The position numbers were made by a program, and so were the translations under genes. Positions 9,100-16,415 of a stretch of DNA of 53,001 nucleotides are shown here, in pieces. The stretch's first letter is position 1. Each line of letters begins with the position of its first letter. This stretch comes from a virus, in the IMG/VR virus record IMGVR_UViG_3300030102_005935, positions 1 to 53,001 of that record; one strand, 5' to 3'. Below the pieces are notes generated by a model. The model saw only the letters and a list, made by a program, of their open reading frames with translations. It was not told where the DNA came from and ran no database searches.

Positions 9100-9147
9100 A
9101 TGCTTATGTATCGTTCGCGACACGCACTACGCATGGAGGTCTGTTGA
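9100..9147 (+). CDS. Possible 15-codon leader peptide
   Basis: ATG 9100 is preceded by GGGTGA with normal spacing and opens a 15-residue frame (M-L-M-Y-R-S-R-H-A-L-R-M-E-V-C) that stops one base before the ATG of the next gene. The Shine-Dalgarno of that next gene (GGAGGT at 9135-9140) lies inside this frame. It could couple or regulate translation downstream. It may also be chance. Confidence 0.3.
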   Translation: MLMYRSRHALRMEVC

Positions 9148-9148
9148 T

Positions 9149-9670
9149 ATGCAAGAGCGAACACCACAGAATAAAGATGAATTAAGGGTTTTAGGATTGA
9201 TTTCCTTCGTTAGTATATTGGTCGGTTGTTGCATCGCGGTTTTTGATGCAGGTTTGTGGTTGAGAGATGATTCAACATATACAAACGCGATAACATACAC
9301 TATGGGAGCATTCACCTTACAAGGAATGGCCTATTTCATTTACAAAATGTTAGCGCAAGATGGTATGGACCAGCGCGCTGTTATTTCAAACATGCAACGA
9401 AGCATGACACGACAGATGCAAAACCAACAAATGCGGTTTGCTAAAGCGCAAATGGACATGGAAATCAAAAAACAAGAGGTTGCATTCGCAAAACAACTTG
9501 AAGAATTAGAAAAAGACCCCGAAGTTCAACAATATCTTGGGTTGATGAGCGGTGAAATTGAGCCGGAAACGCCAGCACACAAAGCAAACACCAAAAAATC
9601 ACTTAATTTAGGTAGTAGTGGTCGCAAACGCAACGCTGATGGAACATACGCGAAGAATAAAAAGGAGTGA
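9149..9670 (+). CDS. Membrane protein with two TM helices and a C-terminal coiled coil
   Basis: The 173-aa protein has hydrophobic helices at about residues 17-38 and 47-67, joined by a short charged loop. A Gln/Met-rich amphipathic segment (about 78-125) follows, likely a coiled coil, then a basic tail. No named family was recognised. The start is fixed by GGAGGT at 9135-9140. It opens a six-gene rightward module that includes a GTPase and two further small membrane proteins, so it may anchor or scaffold that complex at the host membrane. A role in virion exit, entry or superinfection control cannot be separated from sequence. Confidence 0.75.
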   Translation: MQERTPQNKDELRVLGLISFVSILVGCCIAVFDAGLWLRDDSTYTNAITYTMGAFTLQGMAYFIYKMLAQDGMDQRAVISNMQRSMTRQMQNQQMRFAKAQMDMEIKKQEVAFAKQLEELEKDPEVQQYLGLMSGEIEPETPAHKANTKKSLNLGSSGRKRNADGTYAKNKKE

Positions 9671-9675
9671 AAACT

Positions 9676-9912
9676 ATGGGTTGGTTGTTCAAAACACCCA
9701 GCGATGATGCAACAGAAGCCACGCTACGCGCTTTACACACACAAAATACTCTTGATACTTACTATGAACGCGGTAAAGCGTTGATTTTGTGTATAATTGT
9801 TGGAATCACTACCGCGCTTGGTGTTTCTTGGTTTGAACAATCAAGTGATATTAGTATTTGGGACAACACAGTTGAATGGTTTGTCAACAAAGTCCGCGGT
9901 TGGGTGGGGTGA
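9676..9912 (+). CDS. Small single-pass membrane protein
   Basis: This 78-residue protein starts at ATG 9676, six to eight bases after GGAG; an upstream GTG at 9667 overlaps that site and is less likely. A hydrophobic helix spans about residues 35-53 (A-L-I-L-C-I-I-V-G-I-T-T), preceded by a charged soluble part. Its TGA is immediately followed by the start of the GTPase gene, suggesting translational coupling and joint function. No family was recognised. Confidence 0.65.
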   Translation: MGWLFKTPSDDATEATLRALHTQNTLDTYYERGKALILCIIVGITTALGVSWFEQSSDISIWDNTVEWFVNKVRGWVG

Positions 9913-10635
9913 TTGGTTGCAACATTCGCTGGTAGCGCACTTATGGGTGCTGTTGTGTATGGCCGCGAATTGTATAATTTTCTTAAACCGCGCAGAATTG
10001 GCGTTTACGGTCCGACGCAAGTTGGAAAAACCACACTTGACCAATTTATGCGCACACCGGGAGAAATGGACGATATAGAGGAAAGGACGATGCACGCGAA
10101 ACGGTTATTTGGCGGAGGATATGTTCTTCCTAAAGCAACAAGGAAGCGTTTGCGCTGGAAAGGTGAAAAAAGAGTCGTGCATTCGGCTGATATTGGCGGT
10201 CAACAGCGTTTTTGGAATCTATGGATTGATGATATGGTTGATAGACAAGTGGAAATTGCTATTTTTATGACTGACACGCGTGTTTTGAAAGGTAATGGTG
10301 CGCAAATTATTGACGCAGTAGGTGGATTTGAGTATCTTGTTGACTCATTGATAGAAAAAAGATGGAAATATCGCTCTTTAAAATCAAGATTGAAAGGAAA
10401 ACGCTACGCTCCAAAGCAAATATGGCTTGTAGCGAACAAAGCCGATGAATGGTGGGACGAAAACGCTAACATTTTGTGGCAATCTAACCGATTGCGAGAA
10501 CATAAAGTGTTTGATGCACACCGTCCAGCCATGCGAAGACTACAAAAAGCAGGTATTCCGTGTCGTGTTAGCATGATGGCAACCAAAATCGGCTGGAATG
10601 TGGAAAAAACAATGATAGAAATGTTAAGTTGGTGA
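9913..10635 (+). CDS. Arf/Ras-like small GTPase with N-terminal hydrophobic segment
   Basis: The 240-aa protein shows GTPase motifs in the right order and spacing: G1 P-loop G33-P-T-Q-V-G-K-T-T41, G3 D93-I-G-G-Q97 (the D-x-G-G-Q form of Arf-like proteins) and G4 N175-K-A-D178 after a hydrophobic strand (I-W-L-V-A). It should therefore bind and hydrolyse GTP and switch conformation. Residues 3-17 (T-F-A-G-S-A-L-M-G-A-V-V) are hydrophobic and may be a short membrane anchor. The start is TTG 9913, directly after the previous stop; ATG 9943 is an alternative that would shorten this segment. It sits between membrane proteins, which suggests a membrane-bound switch. Virus-encoded small GTPases are unusual; recent host origin is possible. 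Confidence 0.8.
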   Translation: MVATFAGSALMGAVVYGRELYNFLKPRRIGVYGPTQVGKTTLDQFMRTPGEMDDIEERTMHAKRLFGGGYVLPKATRKRLRWKGEKRVVHSADIGGQQRFWNLWIDDMVDRQVEIAIFMTDTRVLKGNGAQIIDAVGGFEYLVDSLIEKRWKYRSLKSRLKGKRYAPKQIWLVANKADEWWDENANILWQSNRLREHKVFDAHRPAMRRLQKAGIPCRVSMMATKIGWNVEKTMIEMLSW

Positions 10636-10639
10636 TAAA

Positions 10640-11524
10640 ATGCTTGGAAATACACCCCAAAATGACCTATTACGCCTTGCCGCGCAAACACAGATGAGTC
10701 TTGCGCAGATGCAACAGCAAGCGACTGCACAAGCCGCGATGAATAACGCAAGTGAGCATATAGAAGTGCCACAAGTCAATTTTTACCCTTCACAACACCC
10801 AAACCCCAAAAAAGCGCGTAAAAAAGACATAAAACAGGCATATAAACTGCTAAAACCGACAAAAAGAAGCATTTTTTCACCGCGAAGATGGTTATTTGGA
10901 GGAAAATACCGATATAACACCAACACAATGCGTTGTGTTATTGATGGGGCCGATATTGAACACCTTTTACGGCATGCTGGGAACATATATGAGCAAGTAA
11001 TTGACGAAGAAACTGGCAAATCATTGTGGGAATTATACTTCAAAAACCCCGTTACAGGCGAAGTTGAAGCCTTTGTAGCACGCGAAAATGTCACAAGTGG
11101 GCGTAAAATGCGCGGAACTTACTGCCCGGAACACTTACATTTGTATCATTTACTATGTAAATGGGAGAAAGAAGAAGAAAAAGAGCAAGAAGCGGAAACA
11201 GGAACGCTAAAAGCCAAGTTGAAAAAGGGTGTTTCAACCGTTGCTGTGCCATTAAGTAGTATCAAAAAGAAAGATAACACCCCTCCTATACTCGCAAAAT
11301 ACGAACCTTTCTTCCAAATGCTCAAACAAGACAACATTCCTATTACACATCTAACCAATACTGCTACCGGAGTCAACGATTTGGTAATGATTGTGTTTGA
11401 TATGCGACAATTCCAAGCAGGGAATAACGCAAGATTGCTTTTTGACGCTCTCGCGATGCATCAAATCCAACAGCAATCCGCGCCTTTACCTTTACCGACA
11501 GAATCAAATGATGGGAGCGCGTGA
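10640..11524 (+). CDS. Unknown 294-aa protein of the GTPase module
   Basis: ATG 10640 follows GGTGAT by four bases. The N-terminus (1-50) is Gln/Ala/Met-rich and probably disordered or coiled; a basic stretch follows (about 57-90). The folded middle contains a cysteine before I-D-G-A-D and a later Y-C-P-E-H-L-H-L-Y-H cluster that together could bind a metal. Residues 190-225 are Lys/Glu-rich. The C-terminus is hydrophobic and then Pro/Gln-rich. No family was recognised. Tight spacing to the GTPase gene (four bases) suggests it may be an effector or partner. Confidence 0.7.
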   Translation: MLGNTPQNDLLRLAAQTQMSLAQMQQQATAQAAMNNASEHIEVPQVNFYPSQHPNPKKARKKDIKQAYKLLKPTKRSIFSPRRWLFGGKYRYNTNTMRCVIDGADIEHLLRHAGNIYEQVIDEETGKSLWELYFKNPVTGEVEAFVARENVTSGRKMRGTYCPEHLHLYHLLCKWEKEEEKEQEAETGTLKAKLKKGVSTVAVPLSSIKKKDNTPPILAKYEPFFQMLKQDNIPITHLTNTATGVNDLVMIVFDMRQFQAGNNARLLFDALAMHQIQQQSAPLPLPTESNDGSA

Positions 11525-11533
11525 GGTGGTATC

Positions 11534-12115
11534 ATGGTATGGCCGTTTAATAGTAATAATCAGCAAAACCAACAACCAAATGGTGCTTTGAATCTCGGTT
11601 TAGCGGGTGGACAACAGCAAGTTCCGGTGCAGGGACAGCAACAACAGTGGGGACAACAGCAATATGGTTTCCAATATCAAGCACCTCCGAGTGAAATGGA
11701 GATATTATCCGCGATGATAACTACAAATCCAATGATAGACAAGTGGTTATCGGACAACAACGGTGATAATATGAATATGCTTGTGTCGCTTTTAAGTAGT
11801 TTAGTTGCGGTTTCAATCAATACTCTTCTTGCGAATGCGCGTTTAGTTGAAGATGGAGATGGATATAAGTTTGATTTTAGCGGCGTTCAAGGTATGCCAA
11901 CGGCTGATAGCGTCATGATGAGTCAAACACAAATACTCAACAAGGCATCTAACAATGTTCAACAAAAATCTATGGAATTTCAACAAATGGTTAACCTTGC
12001 GAACCAAAGCGTGATGCAAGGTATGTTGAATGATGCTATGGCTGACCCCGGATTGATGCAAAATGTTGGTGGCGGTATTGGCTCATTCCTTCGCGGTGTT
12101 ACAACAGGACGGTGA
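11534..12115 (+). CDS. Unknown Gln-rich 193-aa protein of the GTPase module
   Basis: The start follows GAGGTGGT by four bases. Residues 1-52 are dominated by Gln, Asn and Gly, likely disordered. Residues 55-110 contain a hydrophobic helix (M-L-V-S-L-L-S-S-L-V-A-V), and the remainder is Met/Gln/Asn-rich helix ending G-G-G-I-G-S-F-L-R-G. No domain was recognised. Its stop overlaps the ribosome-binding site of the next membrane-protein gene. Confidence 0.65.
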   Translation: MVWPFNSNNQQNQQPNGALNLGLAGGQQQVPVQGQQQQWGQQQYGFQYQAPPSEMEILSAMITTNPMIDKWLSDNNGDNMNMLVSLLSSLVAVSINTLLANARLVEDGDGYKFDFSGVQGMPTADSVMMSQTQILNKASNNVQQKSMEFQQMVNLANQSVMQGMLNDAMADPGLMQNVGGGIGSFLRGVTTGR

Positions 12116-12120
12116 TGATT

Positions 12121-12354
12121 ATGGATATGACATCTTTTTTTACAACAGTTAGTGATATGACTAATTTGCGCAAATCTGTCGTAGTTGACATGATTATGGT
12201 TCAACTTATCTCTTTGACACTCGGTTGTTTCATGCTTTTAGTGTTTTCCGGCCCCGATATGACATCAAAAGACCTAAGTTGGGTCATAGGTGCATTATTC
12301 ATCTGTTTCAGTGCTACTGGTATCGTTTATCGTCGCCTCGGACAACAAGGTTGA
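12121..12354 (+). CDS. Small two-helix membrane protein
   Basis: The 77-residue protein has two hydrophobic segments, about residues 20-40 and 50-68, joined by a short polar loop; a holin-like topology is possible but no lysis enzyme is next to it. GGTGAT at 12111-12116 favours ATG 12121 over the in-frame GTG 12112 or ATG 12115. The gene ends the rightward GTPase module. Its last 60 bases overlap the 3' end of the convergent zinc-ribbon gene. Confidence 0.65.
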   Translation: MDMTSFFTTVSDMTNLRKSVVVDMIMVQLISLTLGCFMLLVFSGPDMTSKDLSWVIGALFICFSATGIVYRRLGQQG

Positions 12355-12603
12355 CCATTTACCAACTGGACATTCACTATTTTTCAAAATAGTTTTTGTT
12401 TTGATAAAACAACCACATAGACTACATCTATCGTGATTTCTTTCGGGGCATTTCAAACAAATGTTGTAACGACGCTCTCTTTCTGTTAAGTCTGCGCGTT
12501 GGTTAGTGATTAAATCAGCCGCGGCTCGCGAAAGACTCTTCGCTGTGCCTAATGAGATTGGAATTCCCGCTACTTTTGGGGCGCGACCTAACCTTTTTCT
12601 CAT
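12295..12603 (-). CDS. Zinc-ribbon protein, 102 aa, on the opposite strand
   Basis: Six cysteines, C49, C52, C60, C63, C65 and C78, form a K-C-P ... C-S-L-C-G-C-F ... C-P-V-G-K-W pattern that I recognise from many small uncharacterised proteins of marine tailed phages; at least one zinc is expected. The N-terminus is basic with helical, DNA-binding-like character. It is the only minus-strand gene I support right of 1926 and is divergent from the putative small terminase, with only 37 bases between the two starts. A regulatory role is conceivable but unproven. Confidence 0.7.
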   Translation of the reverse strand: MRKRLGRAPKVAGIPISLGTAKSLSRAAADLITNQRADLTERERRYNICLKCPERNHDRCSLCGCFIKTKTILKNSECPVGKWSTLLSEATINDTSSTETDE

Positions 12604-12640
12604 GGAAACCCTCTTTTGCTACAACTACTTGGTCTTTACT

Positions 12641-13309
12641 ATGGCGGAGCGTATATCAAGAGCATCTTGTAAGTTCTGTCAAGACCCCGACCGCGATGGT
12701 ATTGAGGAAATGATGAAGGCTGGATTGATTACTGCGAAGCAGTTAGATAAAGACAAAGGCTGGCGAGAAGGAACCGCTGACAGACATTTTCGCAACCACG
12801 CGGGGGAATATCACATGGGGAGTAACAGCGAATGTCCTCTTTGCACATCTCCCCAACGAGAAAATCTTGAAATGGCTTATTTTAATGCCAGTATGACTGT
12901 TGAAGAAATCGCACAAGAATTACAAATGCCCGAATCAAGCGTGTATCACCATCTCAAGCATCATCTTAAGCCAATAGTGCAAAAAGGCGCGGCGGATATT
13001 ATCATAATTGAAGCAGGTAAAGAAATGGACAGTCTAAGAACAAACTTGGCGCGAATCAATGGTGAGTTAGGTCATTTCCTTGACGATGCAGACCGCAATG
13101 ACCCGCAATATGTTCGCAACATAGTATCTTTGCACAAAGAAGTTCGCGAAACAGTCAAAGACATCATGAGAGTGCAAGAGCGCGCGGCTGGAACTACTAA
13201 CGAAAACATGACTGCACAAACCATAAACATACTCAAAGTTGAATTAGCGAAAGAGTCCCCCGAAGTGTGGGCGCGACTACGCGGCAAGTTGATGGGAGGT
13301 GATGAATGA
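12641..13309 (+). CDS. Putative small terminase subunit with two CxxC/HxxxH zinc-HTH units
   Basis: The 222-aa protein begins with two related units: C10-x2-C13 ... H49-x3-H53 and C65-x2-C68 ... H103/H104-x3-H107/H108. In the second, the intervening V-E-E-I-A-Q-E-L-Q-M-P-E-S-S-V-Y-H is a clear helix-turn-helix. A charged helical region (about 125-222) follows, suitable for oligomerisation. HTH plus coiled coil at the head of a packaging module fits a TerS that recognises viral DNA for TerL (18256). Translation from upstream in-frame codons was rejected because 12506-12603 is antisense to the zinc-ribbon gene and ATG 12641 begins the conserved part. A transcription regulator is the main alternative. 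Confidence 0.6.
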   Translation: MAERISRASCKFCQDPDRDGIEEMMKAGLITAKQLDKDKGWREGTADRHFRNHAGEYHMGSNSECPLCTSPQRENLEMAYFNASMTVEEIAQELQMPESSVYHHLKHHLKPIVQKGAADIIIIEAGKEMDSLRTNLARINGELGHFLDDADRNDPQYVRNIVSLHKEVRETVKDIMRVQERAAGTTNENMTAQTINILKVELAKESPEVWARLRGKLMGGDE

Positions 13310-14607
13310 TGGTAGGTGGACCCGAAGGTAGCACCGCAGGTATGCGTTTTAATCCCCGCGAAAGTGCAGAAGAATTACAAGATGACTCTTCAGTTGGTCG
13401 TGAAGATTCCGAAGAGCGTGCTTTGCATGATGCGAAGAAGAGGGAGAAACAAGAGAAACGCGCTAAAATGATGCAAGGTCTTCAACACATGAAGATAAAA
13501 ATACCACAAAAACGCGATGATGAAGAAGATAGCGACATGAAAAGACAGGCCGAGGCCGGTCAAATGTCCGGTCAAGTTGGTCAAAATGAGGCTATTGATG
13601 GCGCAAACCCACGCGGTAGTTTTGGTGGTGGTGCTGGAATGAACATGTTGTTGTCATCAGCACCTTTCATTGATGACGCTTTTGACATGATTCGCAAAAA
13701 GAAAAACGATGGGCCGAAGTTTGATGACGATAAACCCAAAAAGACAACAACTATTGATACTGTTCTTTCACGAAGGCGCGCTAAAAAAGGTAGGCGTAAG
13801 AAAAAGATGGGTAAAACCACTGAATCTTTCAAAGGTAGGCAAGGTAAAAGCAAAAAGAAACTCTTTGGTAATGTCACAAGGCCGGGTTATGTTCGTAATC
13901 CCGCTGCAATGACAGCGTTAAGAGGTGGTCAAGCACCTTACCAAACATTCGGTTTGATGGGTTCACGCAGACAATCTCCAACAGCACCGAGATTCTTGAC
14001 TGTTTCATCGGGAAGAAGTCGTGCAAGACAGGCTACTAACCCACGAACAAAATTAGGTCAAGATGTTCGTCAAGAAGTTCGTCAAGACACCCCAACTCAA
14101 GATTTGACCCCTCCTACTCCAACTGTGACACCGGAAGCGAGAATAGCACGCGCTGTTCGTGGTTCACGCGATTCTCGTCCACATAAAAAGGCAACAAGAC
14201 AACCAAGAACTGCATCAACACCCGGTGGTAAAGATTTAACAGAAGCAATATCGTTTGGAGGTGGTGCTTCTGCTATGGCCGCGGGCGGTATTGGTTCAAC
14301 AGACGACGCTATATTAGCCTCCGAAGAGTTCTTACTTAAGCGCGCGCAGAAGTTGAAATTAGGAATATCTGCTCGCGACCGTATTGAATATCGTCAATTG
14401 ATAGACCAACTCAATCATCTATTGCGCCGATTAATGCGTAAAGAGGATAAGTCAATGCAGGGTGCTGATGAAAAATCGTCACCTAACTCATCGGGTGGTC
14501 TTTCATCTAATCCAACAGGGGCTACTGAAACAGACCCCGATGACGACGCTACGCGATGGGGCGCACACCCTTACGATTTGTATGTTAGGAGAGGTGGTGT
14601 AGGTTGA
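13306..14607 (+). CDS. Unknown basic, largely disordered 433-aa protein
   Basis: The gene starts within the preceding stop (ATGA) behind GGGAGGTGAT; ATG 13309 is equally possible. Residues 40-75 and 140-190 are very rich in Lys and Arg, with K-K-G-R-R-K-K-K-M-G-K. Residues 225-300 hold Arg/Gln/Thr-Pro-rich sequence with V-R-Q-E-V-R-Q-D repeats. Only two short stretches (about 105-125 and 320-380) look folded. No family was recognised. Basic and disordered composition suggests DNA contact or a virion-internal role. It overlaps the next gene by four bases. Confidence 0.65.
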   Translation: MMVGGPEGSTAGMRFNPRESAEELQDDSSVGREDSEERALHDAKKREKQEKRAKMMQGLQHMKIKIPQKRDDEEDSDMKRQAEAGQMSGQVGQNEAIDGANPRGSFGGGAGMNMLLSSAPFIDDAFDMIRKKKNDGPKFDDDKPKKTTTIDTVLSRRRAKKGRRKKKMGKTTESFKGRQGKSKKKLFGNVTRPGYVRNPAAMTALRGGQAPYQTFGLMGSRRQSPTAPRFLTVSSGRSRARQATNPRTKLGQDVRQEVRQDTPTQDLTPPTPTVTPEARIARAVRGSRDSRPHKKATRQPRTASTPGGKDLTEAISFGGGASAMAAGGIGSTDDAILASEEFLLKRAQKLKLGISARDRIEYRQLIDQLNHLLRRLMRKEDKSMQGADEKSSPNSSGGLSSNPTGATETDPDDDATRWGAHPYDLYVRRGGVG

Positions 14608-16415
14608 GCGATATTATCCTAAAAGGAGAAGGAGTGTTTTACTTTGATGGTAAAGAATATCACGACCAAACCTTTCCTCCCGAAGAATCCGACCACGAAA
14701 ACATCTCTCATTTTCATATCAACAGTAAAACAGGAAAACCGTTCAAAGAACTTGAGGGTAAGGGTTTAGTCGGTAAATGGCCTATGGAAATCGCTGCTGG
14801 TATTTTGGCTCGCGAAATCATGGAGCAAGGATACAAAGACGAAAACGGTGTAAGAAGAAAACCTACAACCGAAAGCGATGCTTTGCGTAGCGCGAAAAGA
14901 ATGATGAACGAAGCAACAGAAGATTTCAATAAGACAAAAAGAGCAGCAGGTGATGATTATCACACATTAAAAACACCGTTTGATTTAGCAAATGGCGGTA
15001 TATTACACCCCGAATATGCAACCAATCATTATGGTGGACACGAATCTCGTCGTAAATCAACAGCAGAAAGAAGAACGCGAACAGATGATGGGAGATTAAT
15101 TGTTAATCACCCGCGTAATCAAGCGCATGAAAAACTTGGTCAACATCTTGAGTCTGCTGCTTTACACATTTTTGATGAATTAGAACAGCGCGCAAAAAAG
15201 AACGGTATCAAAACTTCTTTGGGTGCTGAACAAAATGTCATTGAACCTCAGCAACTTACGCAGGGTATCACACATCGTTATACTTCTAACGACAAACCGC
15301 CGGGTCATAGAGAACACAAGATAGTCCCCTCTCATTACAAAGATTTGCACGCTCAAACTGCTGCTTATGGACAAATATCTCCGATGGATATTGTGTCTGT
15401 TTTACCATCGGACTTCTTCTATCCGTCAACAGCCGGTGGTATGTCAACAAGAATAATGAATCAACTTATGGAAATGGGATATGACCAACCAACGGCGAGG
15501 GCTATGGCTCGCGCTCCCGTCAATCAGTTGTTATACGGTAGTGGTAAAGAAGGAAGAGAAAGCGGTCTTAACAAAGTAGTTCGTAACATGCGCGCTAAAA
15601 TGCAAGTTGATGACAACGACGATATACATGCTATGTTCAAAAACCATCTATCTCATATCGCACCTAAGATAAGAGGTGGCGATAATGGAAGAAATAACAA
15701 AGCGATTGAAATATTGGCTCTATTGAAAACTGGTGAAGAGTTAGGTGTTGAGCCAGCAGATTACTCAATGTATCCATCAGCACCAGCGAGCGTGATGGAT
15801 AATTGGCGCGAAGTCGCTCTTTCTCAAGGTGGCTCAACTATTGATATGGCCGCACTTGGTAGTGTTGATGAAAGACATGATATGCGCGGTAATTTAGTTT
15901 CACAAGATAGTTATCATCGTCATGAAAAATTCCCATCTTATTTGAGCGGTGGTTCCTTTGCTGATATTTTACCACCTACCCCTATTGTTGAAGAACCGTT
16001 GAGTCAACCTCCCGCCGTGGACTTTGATAATATAGAAGAAGAGCCACCAGTGCCACCGCAACAAATAGACCCTCTTGGTCAACAACCTCGTTATCCATTA
16101 CAAGATTTAGGTTTTAGCGACATGTCTCAATTCAATCCATTCCAATTGTCCGATGATGACCCAATGGGTGTTATCGCGACAATCATGGAGCGTGTGCAAA
16201 TGCATGACGCAGGTGGCTCTTTGTTAGTAAAATATGACCCTATGGATAATTATGACATGCATAAATTGGGTCAAAATGTAGGCATGTCAAGTAATGATGT
16301 TCGCGCGATTGCAATGTCGCTTGGTGATTGGGAGATTATAGCGAAATCTTTTAACACTACGCACGATGTGGTTCGCGCTATTAAGAGGTCAGTAGGAGGC
16401 GCGCTAAATGGTTGA
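14604..16415 (+). CDS. Unknown 603-aa protein, possibly head-internal
   Basis: TTG 14604 overlaps the previous stop (TTGA) behind GGAGGTGGT. The first 200 residues are mixed alpha/beta with several His-rich stretches. Around residue 290-305, M-N-Q-L-M-E-M-G-Y-D-Q-P-T-A-R-A resembles a UBA-like three-helix motif (Met-Gly-Tyr loop); this is only a resemblance. Near residue 465 a disordered Pro/Gln-rich linker contains P-P-A-V-D-F-D-N-I-E-E, a weak form of the I-D-F-G motif seen elsewhere. The last 90 residues look like a compact helical domain. Function unknown. Confidence 0.65.
   Translation: MSDIILKGEGVFYFDGKEYHDQTFPPEESDHENISHFHINSKTGKPFKELEGKGLVGKWPMEIAAGILAREIMEQGYKDENGVRRKPTTESDALRSAKRMMNEATEDFNKTKRAAGDDYHTLKTPFDLANGGILHPEYATNHYGGHESRRKSTAERRTRTDDGRLIVNHPRNQAHEKLGQHLESAALHIFDELEQRAKKNGIKTSLGAEQNVIEPQQLTQGITHRYTSNDKPPGHREHKIVPSHYKDLHAQTAAYGQISPMDIVSVLPSDFFYPSTAGGMSTRIMNQLMEMGYDQPTARAMARAPVNQLLYGSGKEGRESGLNKVVRNMRAKMQVDDNDDIHAMFKNHLSHIAPKIRGGDNGRNNKAIEILALLKTGEELGVEPADYSMYPSAPASVMDNWREVALSQGGSTIDMAALGSVDERHDMRGNLVSQDSYHRHEKFPSYLSGGSFADILPPTPIVEEPLSQPPAVDFDNIEEEPPVPPQQIDPLGQQPRYPLQDLGFSDMSQFNPFQLSDDDPMGVIATIMERVQMHDAGGSLLVKYDPMDNYDMHKLGQNVGMSSNDVRAIAMSLGDWEIIAKSFNTTHDVVRAIKRSVGGALNG

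Noticed and set aside
9825-10095. Frames on both strands overlapping the start of the GTPase gene
   Set aside because: They overlap conserved G1-motif codons, lack ribosome sites and show no coherent protein pattern.
12506-12640. Upstream in-frame extension of the putative small terminase
   Set aside because: This stretch is the antisense of the zinc-ribbon gene and its promoter. ATG 12641 starts directly before the Cys-containing conserved part.
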